DNA from: Williamsia limnetica
GTDB lineage: Bacteria > Actinomycetota > Actinomycetes > Mycobacteriales > Mycobacteriaceae
DNA: 64,000 bases
Assembly (NCBI RefSeq): GCF_003217475.1
Contig: NZ_QJSP01000005.1
Coordinates: forward strand, 248,001-312,000
Reading direction: 5' to 3'
The notes under the pieces were generated by a model. The model ran no database searches and had not been told where the DNA came from. It saw only the letters and a program-made list of their open reading frames with translations. The translations under genes were made by a program, and so were the position numbers. Positions 16,405-24,179 of the stretch are shown one piece after another (position 1 is the first letter of the stretch; each line of letters starts with the position of its first letter).

Positions 16405-17673
16405 ATGCGTAGGAGAACCGGCCGGATTGCGGCGGTATTTGTCGCGGCGGCGTGTGTCTTTTCCGTCGTCTCGTGTAGCGACGACAGCGGGTCCGATGAC
16501 GGCGGCAGCACCGCAGCCGCACCGTCGGAAAGTGGCACCAAGGCCACCGGTACGCCGATCAAGGTCGGCTTCCTCAATCCATCGAATGGACCGATCACCC
16601 AGCCCGGCGTCGAGGTGGGACAGAAAGCTGCCGTCAAGTACATCAATGACACGCTCGGCGGCATAGACGGCCATCCCATCGAGGTGACGAGTTGCGCCGT
16701 CGATGTGTCGGCGCCGGAGTCCACCATCGGCTGCGCCAACCAGCTCGTGCAGGCGGGCGTCACTGCCGTCATCGACGGCTACGACGCCGCATCCAGTGCA
16801 GCCCTGCCGATCCTCAAGTCGGCCAACATCCCACTGGTGGGACAGATCCCGTTCGACTCGGTGACCGGCTCGTCAGCCGACAACCGCGTGTACTTCGGAC
16901 CGCCACAGGCCTCGTTCCTGGTCGGCGTGATGCAGTCTCTCAAGGCCCAGGGAAAGAACTCCCTGACGCTGGCGAACGTTGACGTCGCCGCCGCGCGGCA
17001 GACGTTCGAACGTATTCTGATGCCACTGGGTCAGCAGCTCGGCCTCGACGTCAAGAGTGTCTACTACTCGCCGACGAACCCGAACTACACCGCACTGGCA
17101 TCAACCATCAACTCCGGTAACCCGGACGCGGGCGGTCTGATGACCTCGCAGACAGATGCAAACTGCACCAAGCTCGCGCAGTCGCTGAAGTCGGTCGGCT
17201 TCAAGAACACCATGTTCCTTGCGGCCTGCACCGAGTTCATCGACACGATGGGAGCACAAGCCGTTGGTGCCCAGACGTATTCGCCGATCTGGCTCGAGCC
17301 GGCGTCGGATGCCGCGCCCGCCGACATGCAGGAAAACCTGGCAACCACCAAGAAGTTCGTCGATGAAGCCGGCGAGTCCGGTGGCTTCTACGCCTACGGC
17401 ACCTTCTCGACCTTCGTCGACTTCGCCCGGACCCTCGGCGCGGCCAAGCCTGCGGAGTACACCGGTCCGACTGTGCTCGCCGCACTCAAAGGCGTGACGG
17501 ACTACCAGAGCTGGTTGGGACCGAAGCTCAACTGTGGCAAGCCGACCACGCCCAACTGCACCACCGAGATGTTCGTCTTCGAGGTGGTCGGTGACAAAAA
17601 GACCGAGCCCATCGGTGGCGGCCTGACCCAGCCCAACCCGGCTGCGCTCCAAGCCATCCCCGGTGCCAGCTAG
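16405..17673 (+). CDS. Branched-chain amino acid/urea-type ABC transporter substrate-binding lipoprotein
   Basis: This 422-residue lipoprotein has lipobox VVSC (Cys24) and a type 1 periplasmic-binding fold (IKVGFLNPSNGPITQPG..., about residues 53-400). It would capture the substrate for the permease and ATPases that follow. ATG 16405 has GGGAAAGG 8 bases upstream; the longer ORF from 16363 would place extra residues before the signal peptide. A hairpin follows the stop, so this gene may be expressed more strongly than the rest of the operon. The substrate is uncertain: the family covers amino acids, amides, aromatic acids and steroid breakdown products. Confidence 0.85.
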   Translation: MRRRTGRIAAVFVAAACVFSVVSCSDDSGSDDGGSTAAAPSESGTKATGTPIKVGFLNPSNGPITQPGVEVGQKAAVKYINDTLGGIDGHPIEVTSCAVDVSAPESTIGCANQLVQAGVTAVIDGYDAASSAALPILKSANIPLVGQIPFDSVTGSSADNRVYFGPPQASFLVGVMQSLKAQGKNSLTLANVDVAAARQTFERILMPLGQQLGLDVKSVYYSPTNPNYTALASTINSGNPDAGGLMTSQTDANCTKLAQSLKSVGFKNTMFLAACTEFIDTMGAQAVGAQTYSPIWLEPASDAAPADMQENLATTKKFVDEAGESGGFYAYGTFSTFVDFARTLGAAKPAEYTGPTVLAALKGVTDYQSWLGPKLNCGKPTTPNCTTEMFVFEVVGDKKTEPIGGGLTQPNPAALQAIPGAS

Positions 17674-17706
17674 CTGATCGCGCTCGACAACGAGCACCAT
17701 GCCGGC

Positions 17707-17738
17707 GGTGGATCGTTCGAACCCTCGAACGATCCACC
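17707..17738 (+). terminator. Intra-operon hairpin after the substrate-binding protein gene
   Basis: A perfect 14-base-pair stem (GGTGGATCGTTCGA and its complement) has a 4-base ACCC loop and no T run. It is placed between the binding-protein gene and the permease gene, a usual position for an attenuating or 3'-stabilising hairpin that lets the binding protein be made in excess. Confidence 0.55.
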
Positions 17739-17771
17739 TCCGGTGCCAGAATGTCTGATCGCGCATATCCG

Positions 17772-17811
17772 CCCTGGTCTTACGTGGATGCATCCCTGGT
17801 CTTACGTAGAT
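17772..17811 (+). repeat. Two 18-base direct repeats before the permease gene
   Basis: CCCTGGTCTTACGTGGAT (17772-17789) and CCCTGGTCTTACGTAGAT (17794-17811) differ at one base and repeat with a 22-base period, about two helical turns. They lie 27 bases upstream of the permease start. The arrangement suggests a pair of protein-binding sites on one DNA face; no known motif is recognised. Confidence 0.6.
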
Positions 17812-17837
17812 ACGCACAGTGAGGTGGGCACCGACCC

Positions 17838-19862
17838 ATGAGTCAATTCATCCAATTCGTGTTCCTCGGCCTTGCGGTCGGCGCCGTCTATTCGGTGTTT
17901 GCCACGTCCCTGGTGGGCATCTATGCGGCAACCGGGGTCATCAACTTCGCGCAGGGTTCGATAGCCCTGTGGGCGGTGTATGTTGTTGCAGCACTGCGTA
18001 CCGACGGAACTCTTGTACTCCCTGTCGGAAGCGTGAGCATCGGCAGTGAGGACAACCCGACACCGATGGTGCTCGCCATCGTGATCGGCGTCGCGACGGC
18101 GGCACTCTGGGCGCTCCTCGCGCACTATCTGATCTTCCGGCCACTGCGCCGTGCTCCCGTACTGGCACAGGTGGTCGCCTCCGTCGGTCTGATGCTGTTC
18201 ATCACTGCCCTGGTACACCTGCGCTTCAGTACCGATTCGCTGATGGCACTACCGATTCTGCCGCAGAACACCTTCGAGATCGCCGGCGCGATCGTCAACG
18301 TCAGCGACATCCTCATGGCAGTCGTCGCCGTACTGATCGCACTGCTGCTGTGGGCGTACTTCTCTCTGACCACTCTGGGTGTCGCAACTCGGGCGGGCTC
18401 AGAGGACGAACTGGCCGCACGCCTGGCGGGCTTTTCTCCGGACAGGCTCGCCGCGATCGTGTGGGTCATCACCGGTGCCGCGTCCGGACTCATCGTTGTC
18501 CTCGGTGCCTACACCATCGGTCTCGATGCCACGAGCTACACGTTCTACATCATCCCGGCGCTGGCGGTCGCGCTCGTCGGACGGCTCACCTCGTTCGGTG
18601 TCGCATGTGTGGCAGGACTGGTCTTGGGCGCGTTCCAGGCAGTGATCCTCTGGGCGAGCACGCTGGAATGGTGGCCGAGCTGGGCGCAGACGGGGGTCGG
18701 CGACGCCGTTCCGTTTGTCGTCGTGGTGATCGCACTGTTCCTGCTCGGTGGCAAGATTCCCTCACGTGGCTCGCTCGGCGAGGCGAAGATGCCTGCCGTG
18801 TTCATTCCCAAGATCCGTCCGATACCGGTGGTACTGATGGTCGCCGCCGTGGTGATCGCGGTCCTGTTGACCTCCGGCAGTTGGCGATTCGGAATCGTGA
18901 CATCGATGATCCTGTCGTTGATCGCGCTGTCGTTGGTGTTGTTGACCGGTTACCTGGGTCAGATCTCACTGGCGAGTATGGCCTTTGCCGGTGCTGCGGG
19001 TTTTGCGTTGTCCAAGGTGACGACGAACTGGGGAGTCCCGTTCCCGCTGAGCATCCTGCTGTCGGCGCTGATCGCAACCGCGCTCGGAGTGATCGTCGGC
19101 GTTCCCGCCCTCCGTATCCGCGGTGCGCAGTTGGCGGTGGTCACCCTGGCTGCAGCGCTTGCCATCCAGAGTTTCGTATTCAACAATCCGGCGCTCACAC
19201 CGTTCGAGGGCAACCTCATCTCGGACCCCACGCTGTTCGGTTGGGATCTGTCGGTCCGGCAGGGCAGCGAGCTCACGACCATCGAGTTCTCGATGATGGT
19301 GTTGGTGGTGGTGACGGTACTGACGCTGATCGTCATGCGGTTCATGGCGGGCGCCACCGGCCGTGCGTTCCTGGCGGTCCGCTCGAACGAACGTGCAGCA
19401 GCCTCGGTGGGAATCAACGTGGCAGCAACCAAGATCCTCGGGTTCGCGCTGTCGGCGTTTCTCGCCGGGGTCGGCGGATGTCTCATCGGGTACAGCCGCG
19501 GGCAGCTGTCGGCGGGCTCGTTCACCGTCATCATCGGCCTGACGTTGCTCGCGATGACATACGTCGGCGGTATCACCTCGGTGTCGGGTGCCTTCGTGGC
19601 CGGCATCATCGGTCCGCTGGGGGTGGGATACGTATTCCTCACCCAGACTCTCGATTTCGGTAAGTACTACGAGCTCATCGCGGCGGGCAGCCTGTTGCTG
19701 ATGGCCGTTCTCAACCCGGTTGGCGTGGTCGGTGCAGTCCGCGAAGTCGTCGACCAGATCAAGGCGAGATCCAACAGAATCGGGCAGCGGACCGCGGACT
19801 CCGCGGCTGCGACGCCGGCGGTCGGGCCCTCCGAAACGAAAGCGAGTTCTCATGTCGGCTGA
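17838..19862 (+). CDS. Fused LivH-LivM ABC transporter permease
   Basis: The 674-residue protein joins two permeases usually encoded separately. Residues 1-300 match LivH (FLGLAVGAVYSVFATSLVGIYAATGVINFAQGS near the N-terminus). Residues about 325-645 match LivM (LVLLTGYLGQISLASMAFAGAAGFALSK, and later GRAFLAVRSNERAAASVGINV). About 15-17 transmembrane helices are expected. With LivG and LivF it would import a branched-chain amino acid or related organic acid. Its last 11 bases overlap the start of the next gene. ATG 17838 is the only good start; there is no classical Shine-Dalgarno, only GAGGTG at about 17820. Confidence 0.9.
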   Translation: MSQFIQFVFLGLAVGAVYSVFATSLVGIYAATGVINFAQGSIALWAVYVVAALRTDGTLVLPVGSVSIGSEDNPTPMVLAIVIGVATAALWALLAHYLIFRPLRRAPVLAQVVASVGLMLFITALVHLRFSTDSLMALPILPQNTFEIAGAIVNVSDILMAVVAVLIALLLWAYFSLTTLGVATRAGSEDELAARLAGFSPDRLAAIVWVITGAASGLIVVLGAYTIGLDATSYTFYIIPALAVALVGRLTSFGVACVAGLVLGAFQAVILWASTLEWWPSWAQTGVGDAVPFVVVVIALFLLGGKIPSRGSLGEAKMPAVFIPKIRPIPVVLMVAAVVIAVLLTSGSWRFGIVTSMILSLIALSLVLLTGYLGQISLASMAFAGAAGFALSKVTTNWGVPFPLSILLSALIATALGVIVGVPALRIRGAQLAVVTLAAALAIQSFVFNNPALTPFEGNLISDPTLFGWDLSVRQGSELTTIEFSMMVLVVVTVLTLIVMRFMAGATGRAFLAVRSNERAAASVGINVAATKILGFALSAFLAGVGGCLIGYSRGQLSAGSFTVIIGLTLLAMTYVGGITSVSGAFVAGIIGPLGVGYVFLTQTLDFGKYYELIAAGSLLLMAVLNPVGVVGAVREVVDQIKARSNRIGQRTADSAAATPAVGPSETKASSHVG

Positions 19863-20685
19863 AGCAGCAGGTGCATTGCTGCAGGCGCGAGGTCTGTCAG
19901 TGCGCTACGGCGGCGTGGTCGCCAACGACGACATCACACTCGACGTCGGTGCGGGGGAGATCGTCGGTCTGATCGGCCCCAACGGAGCCGGCAAGACCAC
20001 GTTCGTCGACGCGGTCACCGGCTTCACAAAGTCAACAGGGGAGGTGACCATGGGCGGGGTCCGGATCGACGGATACAGCCCGCACCGCAGACGCGGTACA
20101 GGGATGGCCCGCACCTGGCAGGCGGGCGAACTGTTCGCCGATCTGACGGTGGCCGAGAACCTGGCGGTCGCGGTCCAGAAACCCGGCCTCAAGGCGTTGT
20201 TCGCAGACATCTTCACCGGCTCGAAGCCACCGGTGAAAACAATCGACGAAGCGTTGACGATGGTGGGTCTGACCGATGCCGCAGACAGGCACCCGAGTGA
20301 GCTGGCGCTGGGCCAGCAGAAGTTGGTGGGGGTGGCACGCGCGCTTGTCGGTGGCACCAAGATGGTGCTGCTCGACGAACCTGCCGCCGGGCTCGACACC
20401 CACGAGAGTCGCGACTTCGGAAACGAACTACGCCGCATCGCCGCCACCGGCATCGGGGTGCTGTTGATCGATCACGACATGTCGCTCGTCCTGGACGTGT
20501 GTCACCGGCTGTACGTCCTGGACTTCGGCAAGGTCATCGCGGCCGGCGCTCCGCAGGAGATACGTGACGACCCGAGAGTGGTGTCCGCCTACCTGGGCAG
20601 CGCGGAGGTCGAAGCAGAGGTCGACATCGACGCTGACGGTGGGCCCGCGGCCTCGCCCCTACTGCAGAAAGGGACGGCACAATGA
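19852..20685 (+). CDS. livG: Liv-type ABC transporter ATPase LivG
   Basis: This 277-residue ATPase has Walker A GPNGAGKTT at about 43-51, an atypical but recognisable signature region (SELALGQQKLVGVARAL, with LALGQ instead of LSGGQ) and Walker B MVLLDEPAAGLD. The C-terminus from about 258 is an acidic tail. It overlaps the permease by 11 bases and the next ATPase gene by 4, so it is tightly coupled. It is called LivG because it precedes LivF and has the MARTWQ segment typical of that group. Confidence 0.88.
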   Translation: MSAEAAGALLQARGLSVRYGGVVANDDITLDVGAGEIVGLIGPNGAGKTTFVDAVTGFTKSTGEVTMGGVRIDGYSPHRRRGTGMARTWQAGELFADLTVAENLAVAVQKPGLKALFADIFTGSKPPVKTIDEALTMVGLTDAADRHPSELALGQQKLVGVARALVGGTKMVLLDEPAAGLDTHESRDFGNELRRIAATGIGVLLIDHDMSLVLDVCHRLYVLDFGKVIAAGAPQEIRDDPRVVSAYLGSAEVEAEVDIDADGGPAASPLLQKGTAQ

Positions 20686-21551
20686 CAACTGTTGCGGCCA
20701 CAGAACCGGTGTTGACCATCGCAGGACTCAACGTGGGCTACGGCGGGGTTCCCGCCGTCCGCGACTTCGATGCCAGTGTGCGCGCCGGGGAGATCCTTGC
20801 CCTGCTGGGACCGAACGGGGCGGGTAAGACCACGACCCTGCTCGCCGCGGTCGGCGCGTTGACATTCCTCTCGGGATCGGTGACTGTCCTCGGTGAACCG
20901 CTGGACAGGCGAGTCGAGCGCAATGCGCGCCGGGGGCTGACCTTGGTCCCCGACAACCGCGGCGTGTTCCACAAACTCACCGTGTCCGACAACCTGCGGC
21001 TGGCCAAACGCAAGGGTGGCGCCGAACTGAGCGACGTGTTCGAGTACTTCCCCAAACTCAAAACGCTCAAGGGCCGGCGATGCGGAAACCTATCGGGTGG
21101 CGAGCAGCAGATGCTGGCGCTGGCGAAGGCGTTGCTGGCCAGACCGAAGGTTCTGCTGATCGACGAGCTGAGTCTCGGGTTGTCACCCATCGCCGTCAAG
21201 GATCTGCTGCCGCGGTTGCGCACCATCGCCGACGAGCAACAGATGGCGGTGGTGCTGGTGGAGCAGCACATCGACCTGGCGCTTGCGATTGCCGACTCCG
21301 CCATAGTCCTGCACCATGGCCGAGTGGCTCTGGCGGGGCCGGCGCAGGAGTTGCGTGGGCAACGGGAGAAGGTAGAGGCTGCATACTTCGGATTGGTGGG
21401 AGACGAAGCGCAGCGGAGCTCGACCGGATTGGTGGGAGACGAAGCGCAGCGGAGCTCGACCGGATTGGTGGGAGACGAAGCGCAGCGGAGCTCGACCGGT
21501 GAGCCGCGTGAGTCCGGTGAGACCGATGCGGCGGCAAAGGTTGTCGACTAG
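20682..21551 (+). CDS. livF: Liv-type ABC transporter ATPase LivF with a repeated C-terminal tail
   Basis: This 289-residue ATPase has Walker A GPNGAGKTT near 44-52, signature NLSGGEQQMLALAKALL near 137 and Walker B VLLIDELSLGLSP. The canonical domain ends near residue 236. The tail then contains GLVGDEAQRSST three times in a row, encoded by three identical 36-base units, followed by an acidic end. LivF proteins normally stop near residue 235-240, so this tail is an addition. It is translationally coupled to livG (ATGA overlap). Confidence 0.9.
   Translation: MTTVAATEPVLTIAGLNVGYGGVPAVRDFDASVRAGEILALLGPNGAGKTTTLLAAVGALTFLSGSVTVLGEPLDRRVERNARRGLTLVPDNRGVFHKLTVSDNLRLAKRKGGAELSDVFEYFPKLKTLKGRRCGNLSGGEQQMLALAKALLARPKVLLIDELSLGLSPIAVKDLLPRLRTIADEQQMAVVLVEQHIDLALAIADSAIVLHHGRVALAGPAQELRGQREKVEAAYFGLVGDEAQRSSTGLVGDEAQRSSTGLVGDEAQRSSTGEPRESGETDAAAKVVD
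21390..21497 (+). repeat. Three perfect 36-base tandem repeats in the livF 3' end
   Basis: The three units 21390-21425, 21426-21461 and 21462-21497 are identical and in frame, each coding for GLVGDEAQRSST. Perfect identity means recent expansion or ongoing slippage/recombination. The unit contains GAAGCGCAGCGGAGC, similar to low-complexity words seen elsewhere in intergenic DNA of this window. No spacers are present, so it is not a CRISPR array. Confidence 0.95.
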
Positions 21552-21635
21552 CGCCTGAACTCGAGGCATGCATGTGGGAGCGGCCCGTCCCGGAGCACCC
21601 GGGGCGGGGCGCGGTGTCTCGCTGGAGGAGGGTAA

Positions 21636-22301
21636 GTGCCGAAGACGACCAGCTCGGGCGAGGTCCCAGCGAAGACCACTCGCAGTACCCGTAACCGGCC
21701 GACCGACGATGAATTACTCGATGCCGCGTTGTCGGTGATCGCCGACGTCGGTGCGCAGCGGGCCACCATGGACATGATCGCCGAACGTGGCGGTACCTCC
21801 AGGGTGACGTTGTACGCGCACTTCGGTTCGCGGGATTCCTTGGTGGAGGCGGTCATCGACCGTGAGCTCACGGCGCTCACCGAATGGATGTTCGCCGCGT
21901 ACGACAAAGGCGAGACGATGGCCTACGGCGACCGGGCCCGGTACTCCGTCCAAGCGCTGTTCGAGTTCGCGCGCAGTCAACCCAGGGGCTTCCGGGTGCT
22001 GTTGACGAACCGCGATGAAGATCACGACCCTGGCCGGCGGCTCTTCGCGGCGCTCGAACCCCGCATCGCCGAGCGGCTTCGTGGAAACTACGCCGAGCAG
22101 GGCGACACGGTCGGCGCCGGCGCAGACACCCTGGCGTCGATGTTGCTCGGGATGAGCCTCGATGTCGCCTACCGCGCGGTGATCGTCTCTGGTGCGGGGA
22201 TCGACGCCGCATGTGATCTCGCGGTGACCGCGTCGCTCGCAGTGCTGCGATCGGTGGAAGTTCGCCAACTCCACGCGATCGACGAGTCTCTCGACGTGTG
22301 A
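21636..22301 (+). CDS. TetR-family transcriptional regulator
   Basis: This 221-residue regulator has an N-terminal helix-turn-helix at about 22-72 (ATMDMIAERGGTSRVTLYAHFGS) and a helical ligand-binding domain. GTG 21636 is preceded by GGAGGAGGG, a strong ribosome site. It lies between the Liv transporter operon and the KstR-box hydrolase, all on one strand, 84 bases after livF. It may control either neighbour; the ligand is unknown. It is not KstR itself as far as I can tell. Confidence 0.85.
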   Translation: MPKTTSSGEVPAKTTRSTRNRPTDDELLDAALSVIADVGAQRATMDMIAERGGTSRVTLYAHFGSRDSLVEAVIDRELTALTEWMFAAYDKGETMAYGDRARYSVQALFEFARSQPRGFRVLLTNRDEDHDPGRRLFAALEPRIAERLRGNYAEQGDTVGAGADTLASMLLGMSLDVAYRAVIVSGAGIDAACDLAVTASLAVLRSVEVRQLHAIDESLDV

Positions 22302-22351
22302 GGTCCGATTTTCGCTTGCCGGACGATCGTGCCCCATCGGGCACACAGAAC

Positions 22352-22365
22352 TGGAACACGTTCTA
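22352..22365. promoter_or_regulatory. KstR operator overlapping a -10 box
   Basis: TGGAACACGTTCTA fits the KstR consensus TnnAACnnGTTnnA exactly; KstR is the TetR-type repressor of cholesterol/steroid catabolism in mycolata. The last two bases overlap a TAATCT -10 box (22364-22369), and the predicted transcript start falls on GTG 22376. A repressor here would block the promoter directly. Confidence 0.75.
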
Positions 22366-22375
22366 ATCTGATGTG

Positions 22376-23227
22376 GTGAACGTGACCTATGACGAGTCCA
22401 AGCGAGAACTGCAGACCGACAGCGGCGTGCTGCGCTACCACGAGGCGGGGTCCGGTCCGCCGCTGATCTTGTTACACGGCTCCGGCCCCGGTGTCACCGG
22501 CTGGCGTAACTACCGGGGGAACCTCGGGGTGTTCGCCGAGAACTTCCACTGCTACGTGCTGGAGTTCCCGGGGTTCGGCGTGAGCGATCCCGTGAAGGGG
22601 CACCCCGTCCTGACCGCCGGATCGTCGGTGATCCGTTTCATGGATGCGCTCGGCATCGAATCGGCTCCCGTCATCGGCAACTCCATGGGAGGTGTGGTCG
22701 GCGTCAACCTCGCCATCAAGAAACCGGACCGGGTGAGCAAGCTGGTGACCATCGGCGGCGTGGGACCGAATGTGTTCAGTCCTAGCCCGAGCGAGGGGCT
22801 GCGGCTGCTGCAGGAGTTCACCGACGCCCCTGACCGGGACAAGCTGGTCCGCTGGCTGACCGCGATGGTGTTCGATCGCGCGCTGGTGACCGACGAGTTG
22901 ATCGAAGAGCGCTGGGAGGCCGCCATCAACCCGGACGCTCAGCAGACGGCCCAGATGATGTACGGCTCGGCGGCCTTCGCGATGCAGCAGGAGTTCATGG
23001 CCGCATCCGACACCCCGCCGTACTGGTCGATGATGCACAAGGTCAGCTGCCCGACCCTGCTCACGTGGGGTCGAGACGACAGGGTCAGCCCGCCGGACAT
23101 GGCGATGGTCCCGATGCGGTTGATACCTCAGGCCGAGCTGCACGTCTTCCCCAACTGCGGGCACTGGGTGATGATCGAGGCCAAGCGCGCCTTCGAGAGC
23201 GCAGTGGGGGAGTTTCTGAGTCGATGA
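22376..23227 (+). CDS. Alpha/beta hydrolase of the meta-cleavage-product hydrolase (HsaD/BphD) type
   Basis: This 283-residue alpha/beta hydrolase has the oxyanion segment LLHGSGPGVTGW near residue 35. The nucleophile Ser103 lies in GNSMGG, the acid is in WGRDDRVS near residue 235 and the His263 is in NCGHWVM. The whole is typical of C-C bond hydrolases of aromatic or steroid ring-cleavage pathways. The KstR operator 10 bases upstream places it in the steroid regulon. GTG 22376 is chosen because the -10 box predicts transcription starting there (leaderless); GTG 22373 is the alternative. No other meta-cleavage genes are adjacent, so it may be an extra paralog. Confidence 0.85.
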   Translation: MNVTYDESKRELQTDSGVLRYHEAGSGPPLILLHGSGPGVTGWRNYRGNLGVFAENFHCYVLEFPGFGVSDPVKGHPVLTAGSSVIRFMDALGIESAPVIGNSMGGVVGVNLAIKKPDRVSKLVTIGGVGPNVFSPSPSEGLRLLQEFTDAPDRDKLVRWLTAMVFDRALVTDELIEERWEAAINPDAQQTAQMMYGSAAFAMQQEFMAASDTPPYWSMMHKVSCPTLLTWGRDDRVSPPDMAMVPMRLIPQAELHVFPNCGHWVMIEAKRAFESAVGEFLSR

Positions 23228-23244
23228 CGCGCTGGGGCCGGGGG

Positions 23245-23937
23245 CTAGCGTTCGTCCGGCCCCGCGGTGACCACCTGAAGCGCGATGTCGGCGAGCTTGA
23301 CGTTGGAGTCCTGGGACAGGCGGGCGAGAAGCCGGAAGGCGTCGTCGGGCGCCAGCTTGTAGCGTTCCATGATCATGCCCTTGGCCTGACCGATGATGTC
23401 GCGGTTGGTCAGCGCTGCCCGGATCTGGTCCTTCTCCCGGACCGCGGCGAATGCGATGGCGGCATGGGCGGCGAACAGTGAGCCGATGGAGATCGATTCG
23501 TCGTCGAACGCGTTCGCTGTCGAGCTGTGCAGATTCAGTGCGCCGAAGGTGTCGTCCTCGATGTACAGGCAGAAGCAGATCATCGACTTGATGCCGAGGC
23601 CTTCGGCTCCCGAGGCAAACCGCGGCCACCGGGTCTCCGAGCCCATGTCGTCGATCTGAATGGTCTCGGAGGTGAGCGCCGACCGGATGCACGGGCCTTC
23701 GCCGAACTCCTGCTGTAGTTCGTCGCATTTGCCTGCCAGGTCGCCCACCATCACCGGCGTCTCGACCTTGGCGTTGGCCGTCACCAAGGTGACGCTGGCG
23801 TACTCCCCGCCCGGAACGTTTTCGACAGCTGACTTCGAGATGGCGCGCAGGACGGTGTCGGTGTCCTTGCTCTCGGACCGCAGCAGCCGCGCGACGGCGG
23901 CCATCTGTTCCGACAAGTGGGTGTTCGGTGGTGTCAT
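23245..23937 (-). CDS. GAF-ANTAR domain regulator
   Basis: This 230-residue protein has a GAF sensor domain (about 25-165, with FGEGPCIRSALTSETIQIDDM) and a C-terminal ANTAR RNA-binding domain (about 165-225, IIGQAKGMIMERYKLAPDDAFRLLARLSQDSN). ANTAR proteins bind paired hairpins in nascent RNA and prevent termination; the GAF domain would sense a small molecule or redox state. ATG 23937 has AGGAA upstream. Its stop lies 17 bases from the stop of the convergent hydrolase. Target transcripts are unknown. A second ANTAR gene with a PAS sensor is 4 kb away. Confidence 0.88.
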   Translation of the reverse strand: MTPPNTHLSEQMAAVARLLRSESKDTDTVLRAISKSAVENVPGGEYASVTLVTANAKVETPVMVGDLAGKCDELQQEFGEGPCIRSALTSETIQIDDMGSETRWPRFASGAEGLGIKSMICFCLYIEDDTFGALNLHSSTANAFDDESISIGSLFAAHAAIAFAAVREKDQIRAALTNRDIIGQAKGMIMERYKLAPDDAFRLLARLSQDSNVKLADIALQVVTAGPDER

Positions 23938-24179
23938 GTGTTCCTGATTCCTGCTACGGACTGTACTGCTAGACAATTCTGGAAGTCTACTTATCGATGT
24001 CAATTCGCCGCGGCCGGACGACGACTTACATACTGCTCTCGAACCGCTCCGCGTGTGGTCAAACGCAGCGTGCGACCTCCGGCGCAGCGGCGATAGGCGG
24101 CTGAGCGCTGAAGATGGTGGAGAATGTTCGGGCTCTGACGTATCTTGGGCGCTCGGGGGATACCAAAAGGGGACATCGC

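Noticed and set aside
21390-21497. Possible CRISPR array (36-base repeats)
   Set aside because: The units are contiguous without spacers and are in frame within livF; no cas genes.
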